A stretch of DNA of 64,000 nt from Neorhizobium galegae bv. orientalis str. HAMBI 540 (GCF_000731315.1 NZ_HG938354.1:1178001-1242000); one strand, 5' to 3'; counted from the stretch's first letter, positions 1-8,628 are shown. Numbers and translations are program-made. The notes: generated by a model not told the origin, from the letters alone.

Positions 1-440
1 TCTGCTATCGTTTGCGACGCGGCGTCATCCAAAAACGCCTCAAAAGACTTGAAGGTTGGCAACTCGTCATCAACCTCTCCTGTATAGTTCCAGCCGACAA
101 CCCCACCAGTCGCACATTTTAGCAAAAAAACAGGACCATATCCGGTCGACGCAACGACAACGTGCCCCGGGGGAATCGTGCCGTCGTCCAGATCAGATTT
201 TGTCATGAAATAAGCATTAGGCGGTCCCTCGCCGGTGATATTGCCTTTGATGAGACCGTAAATTTCAAGCCCATAGAAACCAAAAGTCCCATATTTGGAC
301 AAGAAATACTCATAAGTTGGAGGAAGCTTGCCAACCAGCGTTTCAAGTTGCTCAATTTCTTCCGGCGAGACGCCGCCAGTCACGCGAACCCTGGGGAAAT
401 TGTTTTTCGCTTCGGCGACAATTTTGTCTACATCGTCCAT
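1..440 (-). CDS. SUKH/SMI1-KNR4-fold immunity-like protein (3' end beyond window)
   Basis: An open frame starts at an ATG at 440 and runs leftward off the window without a stop, giving about 146 residues. It begins MDDVDKIVAEAKNNFP and holds the pattern typical of the SMI1/KNR4 (SUKH) fold: the ...GGVSPEEIEQLETLVGKLP segment followed by a YEYFLSKYG motif, then GPVFLLKC and a C-terminal FKSFEAFLDDAA. SUKH proteins are common immunity proteins against polymorphic and contact-dependent toxins. It lies 152 bp beyond a Tde/Tdi-type toxin-immunity pair on the same strand, which fits an extra or orphan immunity gene at the end of the T6SS effector operon. The matching toxin is not visible; it may lie outside the window or be lost. 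The fold is a confident pattern match; the immunity role is inferred from context. Confidence 0.7.
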   Translation of the reverse strand, partial: MDDVDKIVAEAKNNFPRVRVTGGVSPEEIEQLETLVGKLPPTYEYFLSKYGTFGFYGLEIYGLIKGNITGEGPPNAYFMTKSDLDDGTIPPGHVVVASTGYGPVFLLKCATGGVVGWNYTGEVDDELPTFKSFEAFLDDAASQTIA

Positions 441-546
441 ACGGATTGGAAATCACCTGCTCTGCTTCGCCAGTATTGCCGAGACCAAGTCCTGAAAGCT
501 CCGCGATCTATAGGGGGCGGAGCGGGGCGATCTTCATCAGCCTGAA

Positions 547-584
547 TTCGGATAAGTCGAGCAAGGATGCGCGACTTATCCGAA
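547..584. terminator. Long perfect hairpin between the immunity genes
   Basis: Two 13-nt arms (547-559, TTCGGATAAGTCG, and 572-584, its exact complement) enclose a 12-nt loop. The hairpin lies just beyond the stop of the Tdi-like gene and ahead of the SUKH gene. No clear T-run follows on the minus strand, so it may be a transcript-stabilising or processing stem rather than a classical intrinsic terminator. Confidence 0.5.
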
Positions 585-592
585 CGCATATC

Positions 593-1300
593 TCAACCGA
601 TTGGACGCACCGCCGTATATTGTCCTCGCTCCAGTCTCATCAAATGGAATGTGCCCAACTGGGCCAGAATGGCAAAATGCTCGAGTGCTGCCACCCGCCT
701 GATGTTTTCGACCCGCCTCACGGGGCTATCCAGACCCACTGTCGCAATCGCGGGGAAGTAGCCGTAGCATTCGTTCCGCTCGAGATCCCCATGCATGGCA
801 CGGCAGCGCGCAAACATGGGCTGGTCCTGAGCGTCGAATTCCTCATAGTCCCGTTGATCCGACACCAATAGCGAGCGCGCCAGCACATTCGGGTCGGTGC
901 TTCGCTCGCGCTTTATTGTTCCCGGCGGCAGAATGAATTGCGTTGGCGCGAGCTTTCGGGAGGTCATCCGCAGATCAACGAGGTCGATTTCGAATTGATC
1001 GTGCCGTTGCGACCAGCAGATCAACCGGCCAAAAGCGGAATAGCCGACGACGAAGCAGTCTCTGTGGCTAAAATCGGGATCGCCTGCAAACACGAGTGCA
1101 AGAATGGGAGAAAATTCCGCCGGGTCGCAATACTGGACCTTTCGATCGAAATAATCGCCGAAGCCGTATTGAAGAAGGAACGCCATGAAGCTCGCCGGCA
1201 ACTGCTTCGAGAGACGATTTTCCTGCTCGGGGGTCATCGGAATACAGCGCTGCGGCGGGCCGATTTCAGCAATCGTATCTTCAAAAAAGGAGTCTAACAT
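593..1300 (-). CDS. tdi: Tdi-type T6SS immunity protein (GAD-like/DUF1851)
   Basis: The 235-residue protein resembles the GAD-like plus DUF1851 architecture known for Tdi immunity proteins of Agrobacterium. The N-terminus has MLDSFFEDTIAEIGPP and a LPASFMAFLLQYGFGDYFD segment; the middle has PILALVFAGDPDFSH and the C-terminus SALEHFAIL-like residues (AALEHFAILAQLG) typical of DUF1851. It directly follows the Tde-like toxin gene, whose stop lies 13 bp upstream of the chosen ATG at 1300. A longer frame begins at GTG 1330, overlapping the toxin gene; ATG 1300 is preferred because GAAGGG stands about 10 bp before it. Its expected role is to bind and neutralise the cognate DNase in the cytoplasm. 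Confidence 0.8.
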   Translation of the reverse strand: MLDSFFEDTIAEIGPPQRCIPMTPEQENRLSKQLPASFMAFLLQYGFGDYFDRKVQYCDPAEFSPILALVFAGDPDFSHRDCFVVGYSAFGRLICWSQRHDQFEIDLVDLRMTSRKLAPTQFILPPGTIKRERSTDPNVLARSLLVSDQRDYEEFDAQDQPMFARCRAMHGDLERNECYGYFPAIATVGLDSPVRRVENIRRVAALEHFAILAQLGTFHLMRLERGQYTAVRPIG

Positions 1301-1313
1301 TGGTAGCTGCCCT

Positions 1314-3080
1314 TCAATGCTCTTCGCCACATATATTCAACTCGACATCCATGAGTTGGCCCGCCTGACCATTTCTCCGCATTTGGTCTGCTTCCGTACG
1401 CAATGCTTCAGCCCTGCCTTCTTGGGTCCACATCGGGCCAATTCTCTGGTTCTCCGCTCCACCACCTATACCCAACTCGCGTGGATCGCCGCCAGCGATT
1501 ATATCGAGATAGTGCGTTGCGTTGACCGATGCCATCTGTTCGCGGATTTCGGCCCTCGAATAACCCGCTTCCCTCAGGGATGCCTCGAAATCGGCACGGG
1601 CTGCCTCCTGTGCCTTTCCGTCGCGCAGCAAATTGGTGAAGGAGCCTTTCTTGCCGCTTCCCGACCACGCCTCACGAGCGTGATCGAGAACCGTATGAGC
1701 GTAGGCCATGTCGTCCGCCGACATGTTTCTAATCGTCGCCTGCTGTTCTTTCAGCTGACGTCGAAACTCGTCGCGATTGACCCCTCGCGGCAGATCGAAA
1801 CACCGCACCCTCAGTCTTCGCGTACTTCTCGCACCCTGCGCGCCGTCCTCGACCTTCGATTCGATTTTCCGCGCATCGTTGGCCGCTTCCGCAACCTCTT
1901 CGGCTTTGTGCGCCTTGGCCGCGACCCCCGCGCCGATCGACGCTGTCTTTCCGGCGACCGTGGCCGCCCCCTTGGTTGCCAAGGCTTCGATGGCGAGTTT
2001 TACAGCGTCGAAGGTGCCGTGACCTATGGCCTGGGACAAGCCGCCTTTGTCATAGGCTTCGCTGTAGGGATCGGCGACCGCGTGCCAGATCGAACTGGCC
2101 GTATTTTGGGTATTCTCCCATCCGCGGCCGAGTGTCGCCCCGGGATCGTCGTACAGATTTTGTGCAACCTCCGCCGTCCAGTTCGCCGCACCAACCGCGC
2201 CATCCTTCACGCTTTCGGCACCGGCCGCGACCGTTCCTGTCGGATCATTCCAGAGGTCCGAGGCCAGATCCTTGGTGCCCTGCAGGACATCCGATCCGAC
2301 CTTTTTCAACCCCTCCCAGGTCTCGCCTGCATTCTCCGTGAAGCCATCGGAAAATTTCTGGCCCTCGCTGCGCGTATCTTCAGCCTTGCCGCTACTCTGA
2401 TCTTGTCTGTCTGTTCCCTCGGGAGCCTTGTGCGAGTCGGTAGCCTCGACATGCACGTATTCGCCCTCGGTATTGCCTTTGTTCAAGGTGCAGCGATCAC
2501 CGTGGCGCTGGATCCAAACTCCATTTGCGCGTACGATTTGCGACGACGTGACCGGTTCGACGACATCGCCAACCGTGTTGGATTTGCAGCCCAACCCGAC
2601 GCCCGGCTCATCGCCATAGCAGCAGGAAAACTTGGAATCCTGCCGCTTTATGACCTTGCCGTTCGAGCGAACGTCCGGAGAATAGTTCTGGTCATCGGAA
2701 GCCTCCCCCCAGGACATGTAGGGAACCGGCTTGTCCGGAGATCTGCAGACGTCAGGCGACAGGCAAACCGCGATCGTCTTGCTATCATCCGGGATAAGCT
2801 CGGGCGGGGCCGGGTTCGCACTTGTCGGAGATTGTATCTTTTTCTCTTTTTCCCTCTTTTCCTCGTCCTCTTTCACTCGTCTCGCAAGCAAATCATCGGT
2901 GAATTCCTTGGGAGGATCGAGGCTTGTCGGGCTGTCATATTGATAGAAGTAGTCGCCCGCCTTGTTCCACATCACCGGCTGGGAAGGATCGAGTCCATTT
3001 CGAGCGATCGCACCGGTCTCGGCGGCGGCCGCACTGACATTACGGATGTGGCTGCCGTCGATGGTAATTTCCATTCCCAT
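1314..3080 (-). CDS. tde: Tde-type T6SS DNase effector: PAAR-like N-terminus, Ntox15 C-terminus
   Basis: The 588-residue product has a PAAR-like DUF4150 region at about residues 105-225 (Cys-rich, with QRHGDRCTLNKGN), an alanine-rich helical linker at about 240-400, and a C-terminal toxin region from about 430. The toxin has the HxxD signature of Ntox15 (HYLD, residues 523-526), the motif needed for DNase activity in characterised Tde proteins. The start at 3080 overlaps the stop of the DUF2169 gene (TGATG) and has GAGG upstream; an in-frame GTG/ATG extension to 3161 lies wholly inside that gene and is rejected. The order vgrG, DUF2169, tde, tdi equals the A. tumefaciens vgrG2-tde2 module. 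It is probably loaded on the VgrG tip and degrades target-cell DNA. Confidence 0.88.
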   Translation of the reverse strand: MGMEITIDGSHIRNVSAAAAETGAIARNGLDPSQPVMWNKAGDYFYQYDSPTSLDPPKEFTDDLLARRVKEDEEKREKEKKIQSPTSANPAPPELIPDDSKTIAVCLSPDVCRSPDKPVPYMSWGEASDDQNYSPDVRSNGKVIKRQDSKFSCCYGDEPGVGLGCKSNTVGDVVEPVTSSQIVRANGVWIQRHGDRCTLNKGNTEGEYVHVEATDSHKAPEGTDRQDQSSGKAEDTRSEGQKFSDGFTENAGETWEGLKKVGSDVLQGTKDLASDLWNDPTGTVAAGAESVKDGAVGAANWTAEVAQNLYDDPGATLGRGWENTQNTASSIWHAVADPYSEAYDKGGLSQAIGHGTFDAVKLAIEALATKGAATVAGKTASIGAGVAAKAHKAEEVAEAANDARKIESKVEDGAQGARSTRRLRVRCFDLPRGVNRDEFRRQLKEQQATIRNMSADDMAYAHTVLDHAREAWSGSGKKGSFTNLLRDGKAQEAARADFEASLREAGYSRAEIREQMASVNATHYLDIIAGGDPRELGIGGGAENQRIGPMWTQEGRAEALRTEADQMRRNGQAGQLMDVELNICGEEH

Positions 3081-4150
3081 CAGGCGACCTCTATCTCGGA
3101 TCGGGCAAAGATGAGTTTTGGAATGCCGATCCTCTGAGGCCAGGGAAAACCGCAGCGCCACGTGAGGAAGACGCGGCCGACACCAGGGCGCATGTCGAAA
3201 TGAACCCCATCAAGCTTCATCTCTCCCCGGGCGAGACCAGCACCGCGGTCAATCTCGACCTCCAGCCCGATCCCAGGCAGAGCCCCCTCCAGCCGCGGGT
3301 ATTGCGGCACCAGATTCTCCAAGGTGAATTCCTCGTCGCCTTGGAGCCAAGTCTTACTGACGAGATGCGGATGAGCAGCCTGCCAAAAGCGGAAGTCGAA
3401 ATCGCTTGGCAGAAGCGGATGACGTTCATTCAGCCAAACATCGTCATATGTTCCTGCGCGATCCACCCTGTCCTCCCAAAAGGGCGACAACAGGCCAAGA
3501 CCGGCCGGATCAGGCCTGTCATTCACATCACGAATTGGATGTTTCTCGTCCTCGATCTGCGGCGCGGGCCATTGTGGCCGTTCGCGGAAAAGAGTTTGGT
3601 CGACAAGGCCAATTCCGATGGGATTCTTTTCCACAACCTCCTTTTTGCCAGAGCTTTCGAGCCGCCCCCCGAAAGCAAATCGCCAATCCAGCGGAACATG
3701 CGTAACGGGCTCCGGATCTGTCAGGTCCCAACCGTCAAGTGCGTCCTCTTGCGCTCGATCAATCAAACCTTTCCAGGTCTTGCGGGTGCGGGCATGCCAA
3801 GCCCGAGGTCCATAGACGCGCAACCGTTTTTCGACTGGCCCGACCTGCAACCCACACGTCCAGGATTGCGCGGACTTGCCGTCCGGCGCAAAGGTGGCGC
3901 CGAGAAATGTCACGTCGGTACCGGGCTTGAAAGGAGCAAGATCGGTGCAGGCCACCTGCGGCGTCTGGTGTGGATCACCATTATAGGTGTCCGACATCAC
4001 CAGAGAACGCTGGACATCATCCAGAACCAGAGGCCCGCCATTGCTGAGGCGAAACGTTCCCCGCGCCACCACGACGCCGAGCAAATCGCCGGCGAGATTG
4101 TACTGCCGGAACGCGAGCGCTGGGAAAGGCGTGCGATTGTCGACCGACAT
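3080..4150 (-). CDS. DUF2169 T6SS effector adaptor/chaperone
   Basis: This 356-residue protein begins MSVDNRTPFPALAFRQYN and contains the DUF2169 landmarks VVVARGTFRL, CTDLAPFKPGTDV and RLRVYGPR near the N-terminus, then a Trp-rich C-terminal half ending in FLTWRCGFPWPQRIGIPKL. In A. tumefaciens the equivalent protein (Atu3641) is needed to load Tde2 on VgrG2. It lies 7 bp after vgrG and overlaps the toxin gene by one base, so translational coupling is likely. No signal peptide is visible; it should act in the producing cell's cytoplasm. Confidence 0.88.
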   Translation of the reverse strand: MSVDNRTPFPALAFRQYNLAGDLLGVVVARGTFRLSNGGPLVLDDVQRSLVMSDTYNGDPHQTPQVACTDLAPFKPGTDVTFLGATFAPDGKSAQSWTCGLQVGPVEKRLRVYGPRAWHARTRKTWKGLIDRAQEDALDGWDLTDPEPVTHVPLDWRFAFGGRLESSGKKEVVEKNPIGIGLVDQTLFRERPQWPAPQIEDEKHPIRDVNDRPDPAGLGLLSPFWEDRVDRAGTYDDVWLNERHPLLPSDFDFRFWQAAHPHLVSKTWLQGDEEFTLENLVPQYPRLEGALPGIGLEVEIDRGAGLARGEMKLDGVHFDMRPGVGRVFLTWRCGFPWPQRIGIPKLIFARSEIEVA

Positions 4151-4157
4151 CGGAGCG

Positions 4158-6482
4158 TCAGCCCTTTGCTGTCGTGTCGGACGAGGTAGGCGATGCTTCC
4201 GAAAATCCTCCGCCCGGCTTATTCAGATCGACGACCACGCCGTTGATCTGTGTCGGGCCGGATGCGGTGAAGTTAAAATGCGTGCCCAGGATGATGACGG
4301 TGCCGTCCTGGCGCATGATGAACTTGGAGGCGCCGCATTCGATGACGAATTCCTCGCCGACGATCACCTTCTTGAATTTCCCCACCTTTTCGAGAGACGT
4401 CTGCCCGACATTCGTCACTTTGCTGACGCCGATCTGCTCCACCCGGGCGACGCCCACCGTGTCGGACTTGAACGACCCAACGATCGTGTTCATGATTCCG
4501 GGCAGCGGGAAGAGGCTCGAGGCCGCATCGCCGACACCGGTGCCGGAACCGGCCAGCGCGGTGCCGGCGTCAGCCCGCGGGCTCGGGCCGGACACGACAC
4601 CCTGGCGGCTGCCGAGACCGCCGGCATTCAGGAAGCCGAGTGCCGAAGAGGCAAGGGTTCCCGCGAATGCGGCAAGGCCGGGTCCGCCGCCGCCGGCGAT
4701 CTGGCCTGCCTGGCCAAGCAGCGTCGCAGTCTGGCCGGCAAGCCCCTGCACTGCCCCCATCAGCGCCATCGCCATCGGCCCGGTGCCACCGACGACGGTG
4801 TTCATCGAGCCGCCGACCTCGTGTTTCTGGTTGCCGCCAACTTCGACCGTGCGGTTGGCGCCGATCGCCGACACTTCGTGCCGGTCGACGCGCTTGGTCC
4901 GGTCGTTGAGGACACGGGTGGTCTGATCCTTCTGGGCATGGAAGAACATGTTCTCCCGGCCGGCATCGTCCTCGAACGTCATCTCGTTGAAGCCGCTGCC
5001 CTTATGGGTATTGGAGCGCATCACCATGCGCGTCTTGTTGGCCGGCAGGTCGTAGGGCACCCCGTTCGACGGGTTCGGGACGACGCCCGTGACCAGCGGC
5101 CGGTCCGGATCGCCGTCGATGAAGGCGACCATGACCTCCATGCCGATGCGCGGAATAACCTGTCCACCCCAGGTCGAGCCGGCCCAGTTCTGCGCCACGC
5201 GGACCCAGCAGGTGTCGGAGCCGTCCTTCTTCGCTTTGCGGTCCCACGGGAACCAGAGCTTGATGCGGCCGTACTGGTCCGGATGAATTTCCTCGCCGGC
5301 CGGCCCTGCGACGATCGCCACCTGGGCGCCCTCGATCCTGGGCCGTTTCGTCTCGCGATGCGGCGTCATCGGTACACGGGAGGGCGTGGCCTCGAATTCG
5401 TTCGTGTATTCCGGCTCGTTCGTATTGGTCTCGTAAGAGCGGTCGACGACCTTCTGGGTCATCTTGGTCACCACATGCTCCTCATAGACATGGTCGGGAT
5501 GGGCCACCTCGTAAGGTGTGAACCGACGCCCGACTTCGAGGATACGGGAGGTTGAAGAACTCGAGACGCGGTCGTGATCGGCTTCGCTCGCCTGCATGCG
5601 CAACTTTTCGGCGCGCTCGGCTTCCGCAACGGATGAGATACGGGCCGGATATTCGTAGAGCTCGCGCTTCACCGCCTCGGGCATCTGGACGAGCGATGGT
5701 GTCATCGTCCCCGGCACCATGCGCGGCGTCTCGAAATTCCAGTCAGCGCCGGCGCGCTGGCCGGGCACGTAGGAATACCGCCGGCTCCAGTCGGTGATGT
5801 GGTTGCGGTCGGAAGAGCCCTGCGCCAGGCGCACCCGCCCTTCGCCCTGCGCCGAAGGGGATGGACCAAGCCAGGAACTGGCATTGTCCCCCACATGCAG
5901 CTTGTGCTTCCCATCCTCGTGGCTGAACCAGTAGAACAGCCCGTCCTCTTCGAAACGGCGGGTGAGATAGGCAAGGTCGGTCTCGTTCCACTGCACCGAA
6001 TAATGTTGCGGCGGCGGTGGCGTCACGATGCCGGACGTGTCGGGCGCCGGAATGCCGTGCTCGGAAAACAGCGTCTCGACGATGTCGATTGCTGTCTTGT
6101 CCATCCAGATACGGCAATCCGAACGTCGCGACAGAAGCCACATCTGCGGCCGCAGCACCATCGAATAGGATCTGAGGCCGCGGGTGATGGGCGGCCCTTC
6201 GTTGAGTTCGGTCACCAGGCCGTTGAACGGACGACGCACGCCGCCCTCCCCTTCGCCCTGCTGCACCTCGACGGAAACATCCACCAACCGGCCGATAAGC
6301 TCTTCCGGCTTGACCGTCGGCTTCTTGGCGCGCGCCGACAGCTTGATCTCGAACAGCGAGGATACGCCTTCCTCGATCGTCACCCGTTCCGGCAGGAGCT
6401 GGTCCTCGCCGAGCGGCGAGACGATCTTCAGAATACGGCTCGCCTGGATGAAATCGGCGGCAAAGGATTGCAAATCGTCCAT
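4158..6482 (-). CDS. vgrG: T6SS spike protein VgrG
   Basis: This is a 774-residue VgrG (TssI). The first ~370 residues form the gp27-like base (starts MDDLQSFAADFIQASRIL). A gp5-like OB domain follows at about 380-500 with PDQYGRIKLWFPWDR, GSDTCWVRVAQNWAGS and GMEVMVAFIDGDPDRPLVTG. Then comes the needle region with EVGGNQKHEVGG. About 100 residues rich in Gly and Ala (roughly 560-680) interrupt the needle before a second beta-repeat stretch with KFIMRQDGTVIILGTHFNF. No extra catalytic C-terminal domain is seen, so it is a carrier spike serving the downstream adaptor and Tde effector. It sits 28 bp after the preceding gene. Confidence 0.95.
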   Translation of the reverse strand: MDDLQSFAADFIQASRILKIVSPLGEDQLLPERVTIEEGVSSLFEIKLSARAKKPTVKPEELIGRLVDVSVEVQQGEGEGGVRRPFNGLVTELNEGPPITRGLRSYSMVLRPQMWLLSRRSDCRIWMDKTAIDIVETLFSEHGIPAPDTSGIVTPPPPQHYSVQWNETDLAYLTRRFEEDGLFYWFSHEDGKHKLHVGDNASSWLGPSPSAQGEGRVRLAQGSSDRNHITDWSRRYSYVPGQRAGADWNFETPRMVPGTMTPSLVQMPEAVKRELYEYPARISSVAEAERAEKLRMQASEADHDRVSSSSTSRILEVGRRFTPYEVAHPDHVYEEHVVTKMTQKVVDRSYETNTNEPEYTNEFEATPSRVPMTPHRETKRPRIEGAQVAIVAGPAGEEIHPDQYGRIKLWFPWDRKAKKDGSDTCWVRVAQNWAGSTWGGQVIPRIGMEVMVAFIDGDPDRPLVTGVVPNPSNGVPYDLPANKTRMVMRSNTHKGSGFNEMTFEDDAGRENMFFHAQKDQTTRVLNDRTKRVDRHEVSAIGANRTVEVGGNQKHEVGGSMNTVVGGTGPMAMALMGAVQGLAGQTATLLGQAGQIAGGGGPGLAAFAGTLASSALGFLNAGGLGSRQGVVSGPSPRADAGTALAGSGTGVGDAASSLFPLPGIMNTIVGSFKSDTVGVARVEQIGVSKVTNVGQTSLEKVGKFKKVIVGEEFVIECGASKFIMRQDGTVIILGTHFNFTASGPTQINGVVVDLNKPGGGFSEASPTSSDTTAKG

Positions 6483-6510
6483 ACGTCAAGTCCCGTCTTG
6501 AAACGCTCAA

Positions 6511-7440
6511 CTACTGTTGCTGCGGTCGGGGATGAGTTTTGAAATAACCCGCCAATGCCGAGAAATATTTCTCAAGCATCCTGGTATTGGCCTGATCGGA
6601 AACCTGCCTGTAAGTTTCGACAAGCGCTTGCCGCTTGGCCTTGCCTTCTGCGCTTTGATAAAAATCCGAAAGAACCGAAAGATCGTCCTTTGGCAGAGCG
6701 GCAAGGACGAAGGTCAGCCGCGCCTTTTCTTCCATGCGGGCAATATCCCTGGGCACCGGCTTTTCGTTCTCGGTCCTGTCGCGCAGAGATGCGATGACGC
6801 CTCCAAGCTCGGACTTCCGTTTCTCCGATGATGCGGATGCCAGTTCAGCCGAGTTCGGGTCGGAGAATGCCTCCAGCGAAACGTACATGACCTGAGCGGT
6901 GAGAGCAGTTTCTGCAGCCAGTTCCGGCGATGCCATCAGGTCGGCCAGTTGCTTGATGCGGGGGCCGTCATCGGCGCCGGCGATGCGGGCCTCGATTTGT
7001 TTTGCAATCGCCTGATCCTGGCTTCGATACATCTCGGCAATTTTTTTACGCCCGTCCTCGAAAGCGGCGGCGGCCTTGGCCAAGGTCGCCGGGTCGATTT
7101 TACCACCTTCGACCTCGGCAAGGCTGTGCGATATCTCGGCGACCATGCCTTTGGGATCGAACGAGGCGCGGACCACCGGTTCAAGGATCGGCCCGGCCTT
7201 CGAAGCCTCGTCATTCCCCCGATCAGTCGCGGCCTTCACCACGTTTTCAACCTCCGACGGCATCGCCGAAAGGCGTGGCCCGACCCGCTCTATCTGAAGA
7301 AGAGTCTCGTCGATTTCGTCAGAGGCTGCGGCGAAGGCGGGAGCCCATACCGCCATGGCAAAGGCCACGGCAACATTCCGCGACTGTCGCAGAATGGGGC
7401 CTGTCCGAACCGATGGCGAAAAAAAACTGATCAACTTCAT
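6511..7440 (-). CDS. Unrecognised exported helical protein, candidate immunity protein
   Basis: The product is 309 residues from ATG 7440; a GTG at 7449 is in frame, but GAGG is spaced better for 7440. A basic N-terminus and hydrophobic stretch (RNVAVAFAMAVWAPAFAAA) look like a signal peptide cleaved near AFA-AAS. The rest is strongly helical. The segment LPKDDLSVLSDFYQSAEGK near the C-terminus resembles the pattern of DUF2059 proteins, but I am not certain of that family. It lies 10 bp downstream of another unknown gene and upstream of vgrG, all one operon with hcp. A periplasmic protein next to a non-exported partner within a T6SS is the usual layout of an immunity protein for a periplasm- or membrane-acting effector. 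That role is inferred only. Confidence 0.6.
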   Translation of the reverse strand: MKLISFFSPSVRTGPILRQSRNVAVAFAMAVWAPAFAAASDEIDETLLQIERVGPRLSAMPSEVENVVKAATDRGNDEASKAGPILEPVVRASFDPKGMVAEISHSLAEVEGGKIDPATLAKAAAAFEDGRKKIAEMYRSQDQAIAKQIEARIAGADDGPRIKQLADLMASPELAAETALTAQVMYVSLEAFSDPNSAELASASSEKRKSELGGVIASLRDRTENEKPVPRDIARMEEKARLTFVLAALPKDDLSVLSDFYQSAEGKAKRQALVETYRQVSDQANTRMLEKYFSALAGYFKTHPRPQQQ

Positions 7441-7450
7441 CCACCGCACC

Positions 7451-8536
7451 TCAGATCATCCGCACGTCTGTCAGCTGCCTGGGGCGCGCATCGTTGTAGA
7501 GCTTGTTGATGATCTGCTCGGCCTTCACCATCTGTGCGTGGCCGGTTGGGTCGAACAGCTTCCTCTCCACAAAACTCTGGTTCGGATAGAATGGCCCGTT
7601 CCCGGTGCTGATGCTGAGTTTGTTGATGCGATCCCGAATACCGGAGCCGATATTCTCGTATTCGATGCGTTGACCCGGATCATAGGGCACGAACGGCCGG
7701 CCGACGAACTTGGGGGAAGCAGCCTTCGGATAATGGCCCGTGTTGGACGGCATCTGCGAGATGGACTTTCTGCTGTATTCGACGTCCTGGCCCATACCGC
7801 CGAAGCTTCCGCCGGTTGCCGGCGCATAGGTGACGAGCCTGTCGGAATCCAGTACTGAGCTCATGTAGAAGAGCAGTTCCATCTTATTGGCGAGCTTCGG
7901 TTCATCGATGCTGCTGCCGGACGGCGGGTTGCAGAACGGGATCCTGGCGGCCATATCGGCAACTTGCGCCTTGTGGGTCTCGCTGATCGAATTGTCTTCC
8001 TTGACCCCTTCGATGAAGCTATGCGTGCAGATATGGCTGACCCGGATGAAGTCCATCAGCCGTGATTCATAGTTGACGGACGTCGGCGCAGAGATCTGTG
8101 TCCCGGTGCTCGTCAAGCCTTCCACGAGCTTCGTCACCTGTTTGTTGGCGACCTTCTTGGCCTCGTCCAGGACACCGCCCAGCGCGAACATGAACGCCTT
8201 GTTGTTGTTTGCGGCGACCATCAGATTGAACGTCCGGTTGAGATTATTATTGCAGATCACCCTGACAATCGCGCGGCCGGCCATGACACGGACCGAAGTC
8301 GTGGCGAAGGCAGCCATCATGACGCTGCCGGTCAGGATCGAAGCGGCCAGCACGAACATCTCGGCGGTCGCGCGATCGCGCTCGCCCTGGGCCTTCATTT
8401 CGTTGTTGTAACTCAATACTGCGGCGTCATATGCGCGCACATAGGGGCTGGCCACATTCAGCTCCCATTGGGACTTATATTTGGGAAGCTTTACAAGAAT
8501 ATCGCCCAAGCGTTGATTTGCGGATGCCACGATCAT
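7451..8536 (-). CDS. Unrecognised protein between hcp and vgrG, candidate T6SS effector
   Basis: I do not recognise this 361-residue protein. It has no signal peptide. Residues ~57-95 hold two adjoining hydrophobic stretches (MFVLAASILTGSVMMAAFA and a following AGRAIVRVI), which could form a membrane hairpin. The C-terminal half is polar and rich in Pro, Gly and Ser, with three Cys in the middle (HICTHSF and PFCNPP among them). Lack of a signal, the hcp-adjacent position and a downstream exported partner make it a candidate cargo that acts on the target membrane or envelope. Start: ATG 8536 is used, but GGAG abuts it directly, so GTG 8530 is equally possible. The frame and codon use fit a genuine gene. 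Confidence 0.6.
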   Translation of the reverse strand: MIVASANQRLGDILVKLPKYKSQWELNVASPYVRAYDAAVLSYNNEMKAQGERDRATAEMFVLAASILTGSVMMAAFATTSVRVMAGRAIVRVICNNNLNRTFNLMVAANNNKAFMFALGGVLDEAKKVANKQVTKLVEGLTSTGTQISAPTSVNYESRLMDFIRVSHICTHSFIEGVKEDNSISETHKAQVADMAARIPFCNPPSGSSIDEPKLANKMELLFYMSSVLDSDRLVTYAPATGGSFGGMGQDVEYSRKSISQMPSNTGHYPKAASPKFVGRPFVPYDPGQRIEYENIGSGIRDRINKLSISTGNGPFYPNQSFVERKLFDPTGHAQMVKAEQIINKLYNDARPRQLTDVRMI

Positions 8537-8628
8537 CTCCCATCGTCCAAAGCCGAAAAATATCTCTCAACTGTCTGCGAAAACGTCTGTCACCCGCTCA
8601 AACGGAGACGGGTGGGTAGCGCATGGAT

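Noticed and set aside
1185..3137. 650-codon plus-strand frame opposite the Tde gene
   Set aside because: It is the antisense shadow of a well-supported toxin gene; the translation is Arg/Leu-rich without family motifs.
3987..5555. 522-codon plus-strand frame opposite vgrG
   Set aside because: Antisense frame of a high-GC gene; it has no ribosome site or recognisable domain.
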